A stretch of 64,000 nucleotides of DNA from Thereva unica (lineage: Eukaryota > Arthropoda > Insecta > Diptera > Therevidae), in contig OX465283.1 in NCBI GenBank assembly GCA_949987705.1, forward strand, positions 137,170,101-137,234,100. Reading direction: 5' to 3'. Within the stretch, counting starts at the first letter, position 1. Every line of letters begins with the position of its first letter. This document shows positions 17,055 through 31,029 of this stretch, piece after piece. A program made the position numbers and the translations under genes. The notes below the pieces were generated by a model. That model was given only the letters and a program-made list of their open reading frames with translations, did not search any database and was not told the DNA's origin.

Positions 17055-17484
17055 ACCGTTTATGACTAGGTTGAAGCCAGGTTCAACTCAGGTTCAACCC
17101 AGTCATAAACAGATGTCGAGTTGAAACTGGGTCCACTCAACCCAACTCAGCTCTCGTACCTGGATCGAGTTGATATTTCACTTCACGGGTGTTTAGTTGA
17201 AATTGGGTTGAAGTGACATTTTTTTTGTTTGTTTACCATCCGCGAAGTCCACTTTCGGCGTTAATTTTGTATTGGATGTTTTTTTCTGGTACAGGAAAAA
17301 TAAATTATTTAGTTATGAATTTTTACGTATCTATAAATGAGAATTTCACACAAAAATTTGAGGTTATGTTTTGATATCAATTCAACTCTATTTCAACCCA
17401 AAGTGAACTCAACTCAACATCATATACGGTGGTCGAAATTTCGACTCAATCTCGACCCAACTTTTCGACCTAGTCATAAACGGG
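17055..17484 (+). mobile_element. MITE, TIR ccgtttatgactaggt
   Basis: Left accgtttatgactaggttg and right cgacctagtcataaacgg are inverses. A second tagtcataaac lies inside near 17100. About 430 bp, non-coding, with repeated (t)tcaac(c/t)cag words. Confidence 0.8.
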
Positions 17485-17724
17485 GTAAGTGTTTGAGTAA
17501 CTTTTACTGCACATATATAATAGCGACGCAATGTAAAATTATTTATCTATCACTTTACCAGTTACCAGAGTACCAGTCCTAATGGATAGCAGCTGTTGAG
17601 ACCAGACCCACTTCCTTCCCACCTGAAGCACAAATTGCGCTCTTAAAGGTCGCGGGTCGTTCCAAAAATGTTTGAACTCATACCAAGGTAATAATGCTAT
17701 TGTTTTTTCCGGAAAAGTTGTTCG

Positions 17725-18108
17725 AGACCTAAATTTTTCTAAAAGTTGCGTTCCATTAGGCGATATTTTCTACTCCCGATTACTCCGGAGTCAATGGCCA
17801 GAAGTAAAGCATAACCTCAAATTAATTTTCTGTCCTTAAAATAAATGTGAAATAATTATTATTTCTTTAATAAAAGTAAATTCTATATTTTATCGTATAT
17901 TCTATTTGCCGGTTTTGTATGTTTACTTAAAAAAACACTTTAAAATAATATGTAATAGCGAGTTTATTTATAACCTTAGAAAAACAAAAAGCCATCTATT
18001 TTTAAGGAGTTAAAGCTTGAAAGCCTGGCGGAAACGGTAAATTACAATTACTCGGGAGTAGAAAATATCGTCCAATAGAACGGAGCTAATATTACTTTCA
18101 AAAGTAAC
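17725..18108 (+). mobile_element. MITE, long imperfect TIR with gatattttctactccc
   Basis: Left gcgatattttctactcccga (17760-17779) pairs with cgggagtagaaaatatcgtc on the right (about 18053-18072). The outer arms ttgcgttccattagg and ccaatagaacgg also pair. Outer limits are approximate. Confidence 0.75.
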
Positions 18109-18274
18109 CCAGCGGATAATTATTTTTAATATATTAAGCCCAAAACAGAATGAATGCAGAAACTTCGGCTTCAACTTTGCATTTTGACAGTTTCATACAG
18201 TTTCCAAAGGAGTTCAGTTAACATAATCAATGCAGTAAGCGTTGCAGTAAACTTTGCGCCGACTTCGACTTTGA

Positions 18275-18584
18275 AGGCTCATTCAGAACCTCATGCAGCG
18301 CTGCAATCACAAGTGTTTCTATTGGCTGAGACTGCTAAAATGACAAGCAAAGCAGCACCAGAGCAGCGTGCTACATGTTCATCTCATGTCCTAATTTGCT
18401 GCACGCTGCCAATTTTGAGGTTCTGATACAAGGCTCATTCAGAACCTCATGCAGCGCTGCAATCACAAGTGTTTCTATTGGCTGAGACTGCTAAAATGAC
18501 AAGCAAAGCAGCACCAGAGCAGCGTGCTACATGTTCATCTCATGTCCTAATTTGCTGCACGCTGCCAATTTTGAGGTTCTGATA
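18275..18584 (+). repeat. Exact 155-bp tandem duplication of a MITE
   Basis: Two adjacent copies, 18275-18429 and 18430-18584, look identical base for base. Each starts aaggctcattcagaacctca and ends attttgaggttctgatac, so each copy itself has inverted ends (cagaacctca and tgaggttctg). It is related to the element at 14597-14892. Confidence 0.85.
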
Positions 18585-18858
18585 CAGCCTACAGCCTTGA
18601 GAATTTTTAAAGCTGCTGCAAAAGTCAGAATTACCAACACAACATTTCAAATTTGTCATTGTCGCCAAATTAGAAAATTTAAATTGACTAAGTTTATTGT
18701 ATGAAAAATATAATTTTCGCAGGTAATATACGTAAAGTCCACATACAGTAAAAATAAATTGGTCCATTTGTTCAAAATTAATAATTTCTAGCATGTTATT
18801 AAATGGTGATTGCAATTGTAAATACTATCTGTCAAATTATCGACTTTGAAGTTATTGA

Positions 18859-19177
18859 GGGATGCCACACAGGAGACTAAGACGCACTGGTGAAACCGGT
18901 TTTTTCCTCCTTTTTCAGTGCTACACGCGGTGGTCGCCTTCGTTGAGTAATTCTGTATCGTATATGAAACTTTGTAAATGTGTTAGAAATTTCCGGACCG
19001 AAAAACAAGAAGAGAAAGAAATATGCATATGTGTTAGTTTTCACCCACCAAATTTTTGGATGAAAATTCTTTCGTTAAAGTTTCGTCAGGTGCGTCGTAC
19101 TTTCCCCTTACTTACGTTGTTTCTCTCCCGTAAAACCGGTTTCACCGTGCGTCTTAGTCCCGTGTGTAGCACTACCC
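18859..19177 (+). mobile_element. 319-bp MITE copy 1, TIR with aaccggtt
   Basis: Ends gggatgccacacaggagac and cccgtgtgtagcactaccc are imperfect inverses. Inside, gactaagacgcac...gaaaccgg pairs with ccggtttcaccgtgcgtctt. It is flanked on both sides by ATTGA (18854-18858 and 19178-19182), the apparent target duplication. It is identical by eye to the copy at 23720-24038. The 106-codon frame it contains appears in both copies and is repeat sequence. Confidence 0.85.
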
Positions 19178-20083
19178 ATTGAAATGAATGTGTTAGCGCT
19201 GTGCGGCAAAGTCGACTTTACTGCAACGGTGAAGTCAAAGTCGAAGTTTCTGCATTCATTCTGATTTGGGCTTTAATCTAACTAAGAAAAAAAAATGAAC
19301 TATAAGAAACTGAATTATTAATTTTAGTTAATCTGTTTTAACACAGAATGACAAAACGCTTGTTTGTTTATATATTCGCCTATTTGTTTGTAACTCATGG
19401 CAAGTAAAACCGGTTTTATTGATGAGACAGGGGCGGGAGTGGAAGAAATTAACGAATAAAACCGGGTTTTCTCTACACACTTATAGCATCGTGTGAGCTA
19501 ACTCATTTGCTCTCTGTCCATGCAATTTTTACGACAGCGGCAATATTGTTTTATTAAATCCTATTTTTGGTGTGGATTTAGCAATATTGCCTATTCTGGC
19601 TAAAACAGATTTTTAAAAACAAATTAAATAAAACTTGCTTATATTATACTGTGTTTAAACAGATAAATAAAATTAATAATTGCTATTGTCAATCAAATTT
19701 ATGGTGTAGAAGCCTGAGTAATAATTTTGGTAAGGTGTTTCTTGAAATATATAATAGGAAATGTGTGGTTTTTGAAGATTGCTACTAAATCGTCAAGAAA
19801 CCTAAAATTACCTACACATGCATACAACTTTTTTGCTTCACTCATATTCTTTCTCTAAAGCTTCACCTAGGCTTCTTCATCTAATACTCTTTGCTGCATC
19901 ATTCTTTGTGATTGTCATTCGTTTGATAAGAGAACGCTTCCATTTTCCTAAAGCATTTTCAAGTTAAAATTATTGGCAAAACTAGTAAAAAATAGCCAAA
20001 AGTGAGTTAAATTGAATCAAAAATAAATCGAGAAAAAGTTTAAGTATCGGTTTATATCTTGTGATTAATTCAAATAAGTTAAA

Positions 20084-20518
20084 ATGTCCGGCGGTGGAAA
20101 CTGGGGTTATGATGGCGGCAGGCGTGAAGATAGACGCGACAATTATCGCGACGAAGGGGGCTCCGATAATAATTGGAGACGTGATCGCAACTCCTATCAA
20201 CGCTCTGATCGCGGCGGCTATGATAGACCAGAAAGGCAAAACACATACGGATCTGGAGCCCATTCCGCATCCTTGGGGATTAGCAGTAATCAAGTTGGAA
20301 AATTAATTGGACGAGGCGGCTCGAATATTCGCGATATTCAATCAAAATTTTCGGTCAACGTTAACGTTGGAAAAGACCAGAACAGTCATGGAGAAAAAAC
20401 CGTAGCTGTTTCAGGGAATAAGCAGTCTGATGTTGACGAGGCAGTGTCTTACATTCGAGATCAGTTGGAAAATTCCAAACCCTACGGAGAAGAAAGACAT
20501 TGGAATAGCGCAGCATAA
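20084..20518 (+). CDS. KH-domain protein 2, stand-alone copy of DDX43-like N-terminus
   Basis: A single-exon frame of 144 residues starts MSGGGNWGYDGG at an ATG in context gttaaaATG. Residues 1-62 are Arg/Asp/Gly-rich (NSYQRSDRGGYDRPERQ). Residues about 63-128 form the KH domain (LGISSNQVGKLIGRGGSNIR then DIQSKFSVNVNV), with an intact GRGG loop. It ends PYGEERHWNSAA, so it lacks the Gly/Tyr-rich tail of KH1 and is the most truncated of the three paralogues. KH identity with KH1 is very high, and higher than with the helicase, so these two arose from each other. Upstream sequence at 19907-19950 resembles that of KH1. A role in RNA binding follows from the fold only. Confidence 0.78.
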   Translation: MSGGGNWGYDGGRREDRRDNYRDEGGSDNNWRRDRNSYQRSDRGGYDRPERQNTYGSGAHSASLGISSNQVGKLIGRGGSNIRDIQSKFSVNVNVGKDQNSHGEKTVAVSGNKQSDVDEAVSYIRDQLENSKPYGEERHWNSAA

Positions 20519-20529
20519 AAAGGTGTCGG

Positions 20530-21935
20530 CACCGGCAGTGCAAAAAATATCCGGTGGAGGCGGCTGCCACGTGTAGTAGGGGTATTTTATTGTCAATGGA
20601 GGCCTGCCGCACGAAATTCCCATTTTTGCAATTTTTATGTTTGGAATTGCCAGTATTGACTGTTTTAAGTAATATTTGGAAAAAAATTTTTTATTTCGAT
20701 TTAACAATAATTTTTAAAAACAATGAAGGAAGTCAGATAATTTATAAATAATTTACAATATTTTGGCATAATTAATGAATTAGATGTTTTTTCCAATATA
20801 TTGTTCATTACTTTATTTAAACAGGAAGTAATACGAATATTTGTCTTATAAATGAAATACTGTGTAAAACTAAGCCATTTTAATTAAATTAATCTACTTT
20901 AAAAATGATGTTCTTATTTCTATTATTTTCTTATTGCCCTTTAAATTTAGATCTGGTAATGTATTTTCTAAGGGTTGGTACGTGTTGCGGCCGAGGTCAC
21001 GTATTTGTATTTTTTGATGCAGCTAAATTTCTTTAAATAGCGATTTTTCCATATCGCTCAACATGGAGATTTGAAGTCGCATTTAGAATGATCAATTTAT
21101 TTATGACGTAATCTGGTCAACGCCACCAGACCGCCAAAAAAACAAGCCGTCTGCCCGAAACATGGCGGGTGTTGGTGGCGTTGTGGGCATAATTTTATAC
21201 GAGGTCTCATAAGAAGCTTAAGGGTAAGAAGTGATGAAGGTGTCAAGAAACTTGTGGACGAGAAGCTCGGTCAACTAACTTTACAAACGCTTTATGCCCA
21301 AAAGCACCACACACGACGTGACTTCTGGTGTAAGCGCAATGGTTCACAGCACAAGTTTTTCCGCTGCGGAATAAAATGGTGGAAATTTATGTTTTGGGGG
21401 CCTTCACCCGGTGCGACTTGCGGCATAACCTAATTCAATTGTATAAAAATCATTGTTTGTAGTGCTATATTCAACTTCCAGGTCGGATGAAGATGAAAGC
21501 TTTGGTTATTTTGGGGCTAAGTTTGCATTCCACTTCATTTTCCCACCTTATTAAATGATCAAATATGCTAGCTGTGGCAATACAAAAATTGTTTGGAAGT
21601 GAGAGATAAAATAATACGGCCATACGGTTTAATCTAATCTGTGCAACAAATTGTAGCATGCATCCTATGTACCATCATAATTACTTCCGAGATGTAATAT
21701 ATCGAATTAAGGTTAGCATTTTGCATTTCCCTATCGAGTTGGCCAACGAAGCTAGTTGCGATTGTTTTCTAACCTCATATTTTGTGGCATTGGTAATGGC
21801 AATATCAGCTAACGTTGTATTGCTAGGCATTTTATTCCTTGGCATTTCAAATTGAAAAACGCGTAATGCCGAAGTCTTTGCCTTGTATATTTTATCGATA
21901 TTACTCAAGACTACATGTAATGCGTTTACATTTAT
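20530..21935 (+). other. Intergenic stretch, nothing coding recognised
   Basis: AT-rich 3' flank of KH2 followed by unique-looking sequence. Open frames of 60-100 codons here carry no family features. No clear TIR pair was found. Confidence 0.45.
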
Positions 21936-21936
21936 T

Positions 21937-22430
21937 AGCTTTGTTTATTGAGCTGCTCTAGGTTGAGCTAGAATGAGTTATCTCACGAAAAGGTGTTTCA
22001 TGAGCGATTTGGTTGCTCTAAGTTGCCTGAAGTTGTTCTGTTTGTGTTTCATGAACTTGCTCTAAGTTGAGCTAGAGCACGGTTTTCTGGTAAAGCAACT
22101 TCAGGCAAGCAATCAACTGTTTGTCAACTGTCACAAAACCGACATCCGTTAATTAAATATCTAAATCAGAGGAATCTAGCGCTTCCATCAATTGACTTAA
22201 TATTTTTCCATTTTTTATTTTAGTAGCGTATTTATCAAGTTTAAATAAATTTCACTTTAAAAACTGTCGGGTTAAACTTTCGGCAACGCCCTTTGAGAAT
22301 TCTTGCCTGAAAAGTGTTTCATGAGATTTCTTGCTCTGAATTGCGCCAGCTTGCTTTATTTATTTTTGACAGCTGCTCTACTGTGAGCTGCTTGCCTTTT
22401 TTTCGATCTCAATAAACACAGCTATTACTT
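21937..22430 (+). mobile_element. MITE, TIR agctttgtttattgag
   Basis: Left agctttgtttattgagctgc and right cgatctcaataaacacagct are imperfect inverses. Words such as gctctaagttgagctagag recur inside, along with aagtgtttcatgag. About 490 bp, non-coding. Confidence 0.7.
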
Positions 22431-22512
22431 AAAATTTCTTTGAAATATTCAAATTTGCTTGCACACGGTACACCCTTACACCTACACATTCCATAATTTT
22501 TGCCATCACCAT

Positions 22513-22971
22513 AAGCCTGTTCGCTTACTTCAAATGGGATCCCTCGGGATCCCATTTGCGCCCATTTCGTGTTCGCTTACTTTTTCGGGCTCGAAAAACA
22601 GGGGAAATTTTCGCTTCCCCTCTTGCCAATTTGTGCCAGAGGTTTTGAGTCCCGGCGATTGTGGATTGCTGTTTGTAGTGTATTTGAATTGTCAAAAGGA
22701 ACTGTCAATTATCATGTTAAATCAAAACGATTACGACGTGATGAAAATAAGTTCTTTATTTGGTGCCTAGTAACAAGATTTTAAATAATTTCATGCATAA
22801 ATTATTAGTTTCAATAGCTTTATGTCATTAATTTGAAGACCCAAGTGATTTATAGGTTAGATTTGCAAAAATCATCCCAGAAAGTGTACGCTTACTTTCA
22901 TATTTTTATCCCCACTCTTCAATTTTATTGTCAAAAATCTCGGGATCCCATTTGAAGTAAGCGAACAGGCT
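22513..22971 (+). mobile_element. MITE with hairpin end, TIR agcctgttcgcttacttcaa
   Basis: Left agcctgttcgcttacttcaa and right ttgaagtaagcgaacaggct are perfect inverses. Next to the left TIR, caaatgggatccc and gggatcccatttg form a 13-bp perfect hairpin with a 2-base loop (22530-22557). The partner sequence gggatcccatttg is repeated at the right end. Confidence 0.85.
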
Positions 22972-23400
22972 TCATTATGGCTTGAACTGTCAAATCTTTT
23001 GGTGGTGGGCAATTCATGGCGGAGTTTTCATTTGAAAAATGGCATATCTTCATAAATGTAACCGAATCAAACATTTTTTCAGAATTATAAAAACACGTAC
23101 TACTAAAACTACCCAATCAAACTCAATTCTAAACAATCCGCCATAATTGTTTGAACAAACCTCAAATTATGGCAAAATTCATGCCAGATTTGATGGCCGG
23201 CCATAATGGCTTTCTATCCAGTTTGCCATAAAATCTGCCATTAAAAAAGGTCAAGTTTCAGGGTCTACACTGTCCATGCCATATGGAAATGGCCATGGCT
23301 AGTGTAGAAGCTGTTTTAGTGTAAAGCTTGAAACAGAATCAACGCAGTGTGCAGTATGCAGTGTTTTTTACTGCTTGTCAAAAATTACGGCACTGCGTCT

Positions 23401-24148
23401 TAAGCTGGAAATACATAATTGCGTTGCATTGCATTGCAATACTTGATTGGATTTCACTGCAATGCGTTACATTATATGTATTTGACACATTAATGCGTTG
23501 CGTGTTGGCATTTAAATGCGTTTTGAAATTTGAATATATGTTGCATTTGTGTTGAATCCCTCAAGAAAATCAATTTTTAATATATTACTGAGTTAATCCG
23601 AGCTAATAATATTTTGCAGAAAAAAACAAGACCAATTTGACAGTGTATTGAATGCGTTGTATGCGTAAAAGTTAAAAGTTGAACAGCTAAATGACTCAAC
23701 GTCTGAAACCACCCATTGAGGGATGCCACACAGGAGACTAAGACGCACTGGTGAAACCGGTTTTTTCCTCCTTTTTCAGTGCTACACGCGGTGGTCGCCT
23801 TCGTTGAGTAATTCTGTATCGTATATGAAACTTTGTAAATGTGTTAGAAATTTCCGGACCGAAAAACAAGAAGAGAAAGAAATATGCATATGTGTTAGTT
23901 TTCACCCACCAAATTTTTGGATGAAAATTCTTTCGTTAAAGTTTCGTCAGGTGCGTCGTACTTTCCCCTTACTTACGTTGTTTCTCTCCCGTAAAACCGG
24001 TTTCACCGTGCGTCTTAGTCCCGTGTGTAGCACTACCCATTGAAGGTAGAGCCGCATTAATAGATCTGCCGTCATTGAAATATACAGTGTAAACTTGATC
24101 TGTCAACGCATTCATGCAACGCAATGCAATTATGTACTTCCAGCTTTA
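23401..24148 (+). mobile_element. Middle TIR element, TIR aagctggaa(a/g)tacataattgc
   Basis: Left taagctggaaatacataatt and right aattatgtacttccagcttta are inverses, followed inward by gcgttgcattgc and gcaacgcaatgc. It sits inside the outer element and contains the 319-bp MITE. Confidence 0.8.
23720..24038 (+). mobile_element. 319-bp MITE copy 2
   Basis: Same length and sequence as the copy at 18859-19177, again flanked by ATTGA on both sides (23715-23719 and 24039-24043). Identity over the whole length suggests very recent movement. Confidence 0.85.
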
Positions 24149-25122
24149 TAACGAAATCAACGCAGTTCAGTGTTTGTCAAATCAAGTCAATCGTCAAATT
24201 TGTTGTTAATTTCGAAAACATGGTGCGGAGAAATTTAAGAAATATTTTGTTATTGGCGGCTTAAACCTGCAGTGCAGTATTCTGCTGCTTACTGCGCTAA
24301 ATGCAATTGTGTGCCGAGTAATAGAAAAGCAAAAACCAAACTTTGACAGGCAGTGCGGTATACTGCACTGATTCTGTTTCAAGCTTAAGATGATTTGCTT
24401 TGTCGTTCCTTTTGAGACTCCCCAAAGCGAAAGTTTGTTTAGCCGGGTTTGCTTTGAGTCCAATCGCTTTTAAGACATGTGGAATGAGAACTGTGGATAC
24501 TAAAAAAAGCAATATTTCTTATTAAAGTGTTTTTTTAAATTGTATAAATAACAAAAAAAATGTCATAATTAAATTTCTAAAATAATTACTTATCGAGCTT
24601 TAAGATTTTACATAGCGAAAACTGCATGGTGTTAGTGTTGCATAACTCTTCTAAAAAACATTTAACGATGATGTCTTCATAACAGTTTTGGAGAGAATTG
24701 TATGCTCCACAAAAAAGTCCCTTTAGTGATTTCGCTAAATTTAATAGTTTTACGCAATAATGCGAGGGATCTGTGTAGGGAGGACGACTCTCAAACCAGC
24801 TCAAACACACTCAGTTTCTTCTTAACTAGGCTGAAGTAAAAAAAAATATTTTAGAATAAAGAACTACAGGAAAGGCCCTCGTGTATAAAATCCCTGTATG
24901 AGAGCGTAGTGAAATCTAGGGGTCAATCAACTGTCAAATTGGGTTAGTTGATTGCTTGTGTTCCCGCGTTTGGTAAAATACTTTTTTTTTTAAACGAGTT
25001 GTTTATAACATTTACGCAAACAGTTTTTCGCAAAATTAGCTTAAAAATAAAAAAGAAAGTTTAAAGGGACAAAAAATGAAACCCTCGAAACAGAAAAAAT
25101 AAAATAAGGGAAATTTGAAAAT

Positions 25123-25302
25123 AGAGGCTGAAACAGAACCGATCCATTCCGTCCGCTCCGCACGTTTTTCCTTTGTTCTTTTTGACAGTCCGTCCGCTTG
25201 ATTGTGGCTATCGCTCCGTTCGTGTCATGGAAAGTTGATGGAAACGTCAAATTTTAAACTTTTAAAAACGGACGGAACGGATTGGTTCTGTTTGAGCCTT
25301 TA
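25123..25302 (+). mobile_element. About 180-bp MITE, TIR with cagaacc(g/a)atcc(a/g)ttccgtcc
   Basis: Left aggctgaaacagaaccgatc and right ggttctgtttgagcctt pair, followed inward by cattccgtccgctccg and cggacggaacgg. A decayed relative with gagacgaacggagcgg and agcggacggaacg lies at about 52890-52985. Confidence 0.7.
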
Positions 25303-25510
25303 CTATGATTTGCACATGAGAAGCGTTCTTTTAATCTGTTCTGTTTTGGAGCATTAAAAAAACGACAAAGGGAATTTTTATTTTCAATTGCATAAATTAC
25401 GACTTTCAGCGTTTCAATTTATTTTAATATTGCCTAAAAATCTTATTTATCGTCTCTAACAATTTTTTTCGTTTTTCATTGAGAAAACAAAAAAATTATT
25501 TTATTTTTTA

Positions 25511-25958
25511 AGCCTAGTATCCTGTTCGTGCGGAATTCAGACTCCCCTTTAAAATGCATGTAAAAAAAGTGTGCGGAATTCAGGTTAGAGGCCGGTCTGA
25601 ATTCCGTCCATAAAGTTTAGTATCCTGTTCTTGCGGAATTCAGACCCGTAAATGAACTTTGTACTCTAGAAAATAGATGGCTTTTTTCTGAGTGGAGACT
25701 TTTCATTTCATTTTCCGCAGGATGCTTAGCTTCAAGAAATGTATTTACTATTTTCCTGAGCGGAAAGTTTGACGTTTACTTTTCGGAGGCATACGAGATT
25801 GAAAAATGTAACATTTCTCAACTTGTCATAACGCCGCTAAAGCATTTTCAAATTGTCCAACTGTCAGGTCTACATAAGTCTCCCAGCTAAGCGGAATTCA
25901 GATCAATTATATGGATTCTCTACAGAGCGGAATTCCGCACGAACAGGATACTGGGCTT
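25511..25958 (-). mobile_element. MITE, second copy of the agcctagtatcctgttcgtg family
   Basis: Ends agcctagtatcctgttcgtg and cacgaacaggatactgggct match those of 15509-16199. The interior corresponds in reverse orientation: cagactcccctttaaaatgc here and gcattttaaaggggagtctg there. It is shorter (448 against 691 bp), so one copy has gained or lost internal sequence. Confidence 0.82.
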
Positions 25959-26158
25959 TAACGTCAACTTCAAAATCGCATGTGAGTAAAGGGAAATTTA
26001 AAATTTCCCTTTGTGCTGGATACTGTTCTCGATAATTATCGGGGAGAAGAGTTTGCATGGGAGCAAGCTATTTCAGGACAGAACAGACCATATTAAAAAA
26101 AATGCAGCAATGATTATTATTTGAAAATTACTATGAATTGTTTGTATCGAGGAACATT

Positions 26159-26608
26159 TACTACGTTTATAAGCGGAGTTTCACTCCTGGATCTTCAATC
26201 CAAAGTAAAACTCCCGATGCGTTTATAAGCAATGGGAATGTAAATCCAAAATACTTTCTGGTTTGAGATGACAGCTCCAAGCTCAAATTCAAAATCATAG
26301 CAAAGACAAATATAAACCCAATGTTTAATTTAATGTATTTAAAAATATCAATAAACAAAGAAAAAAATCTATTGTTGCAAAATAAAACACCCAGCTTCTT
26401 TTTTATAAAGTTTTCCCCCTTTGGAAAAAATTCTCACTCCCAGTCAGCGTTTATAAGCACAACATAAACCGGGATCGAAGTTTCACTCCAGCTTTTTCTT
26501 CGGGAGCGAAAATCCAAGTTCTGGATTTTCACTCCGGGTTTATAAGCGGTGTTTCACTCCGGATCGAAACTTCCATCCGGAGGGAAACTCCGCTTGTAAA
26601 CGTAGTAA
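26159..26608 (+). mobile_element. MITE, TIR ttactacgtttataagcgga
   Basis: Left ttactacgtttataagcgga and right tccgcttgtaaacgtagtaa pair, followed inward by gtttcactcc and ggagggaaac. Similar arms repeat at 26520-26590 and just outside at 26617-26672, so the end region was duplicated. It lies about 250 bp upstream of the helicase start. Confidence 0.75.
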
Positions 26609-26924
26609 TTCACTGGGGGTTTCACTCCGGATGGAATTTCCCATCCGAAGGGAAACTCCTCTTATAAACATGGTACATTGCCGACCATTCAAAGGCAGGC
26701 AATGCTGGTGTTGTTGTTGCCGGAGAATTGTCTGTGAATTATGCCGGGTAAAAAGGCAATTTGACATTTAATTCTTCCACCGCAGCGAAATTTGATCTAT
26801 GGCAGTTCTGTTTTAACTTTAAACTAGTTAGATTCTATCGTTGATATTCGTTCCTTAAGACGCTGTTTTATTTTATTACAACAGTACAAAGTAGTGACTT
26901 TATAGAATAAATAGTTGAATAAAA

Positions 26925-30445
<3,521 letters not shown>

Positions 30446-31029
30446 TATAACTTCTCGTATTATCGAACAAAAAATTATATTTGAAGTAAAAGGCATAATG
30501 AAGTTATTTTTTTTAAATTCCATATCTATTGTAATTGTTGTACATATACAATAGATAGTAGAATCTCATATGCAGAAATTTGATTTAAATTTTTACTTCA
30601 ATATTAAGATTTTTTATACATGCTGCAGTGTAGTCCAGTTTTACTGAAATTTGGGCGTATTAAGTTGATTGAATTTGAATTTGTTGTTGAGTAATTTAAT
30701 ATACTCAGACGAAGAATGTGTCTAGAGTTTGAAAAAAAGGATGTAAATGAATATATTAAGTACTTTGAATATACCTTAAATATTAATCATTACACACGTT
30801 TGTTTTCATGTTTTTAAATAATGCAATTTTGCAACCTATATATCCTCATTTTTTGAAGTTATACCTCTTTAGGCGCGTTTTGAAAATATTGGGAATATGA
30901 GGCACAGGAATCCAAGGAATGCGCAACACAAAAATCCGAGGATTTCGCTATGGGCGAAGGGGCGGGGGATATGAAGGGCAAGCATTGGCATTGACATTTA
31001 ACCGGCCCTATTTCTTATTTTTATAAATG

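Larger units (their letters stand above)
18136..19273 (+). mobile_element. TIR element carrying two later insertions
   Basis: Left aagcccaaaacagaatgaat and right attcattctgatttgggctt are inverted ends, with tgcagaaacttc just inside. After removing the tandem repeat pair at 18275-18584 and the 319-bp MITE at 18859-19177, the remainder lines up with the partial copy at 15262-15503. This shows the order of insertion. Confidence 0.75.
23323..24387 (+). mobile_element. Outer TIR element holding two nested elements
   Basis: Left aaagcttgaaacagaatcaa and right attctgtttcaagctta are inverted ends. Inside the ends, cagtgtgcagtatgcagtg and cagtgcggtatactgcactg also pair. The inner element 23401-24148 splits it, and that in turn is split by the MITE at 23720-24038. 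Confidence 0.8.

Noticed and set aside
18862..19182. 106-codon open frame, repeated identically at 23723-24043
   Set aside because: It lies almost entirely within the 319-bp MITE and shows no protein family features; identity reflects the repeat, not a gene pair.
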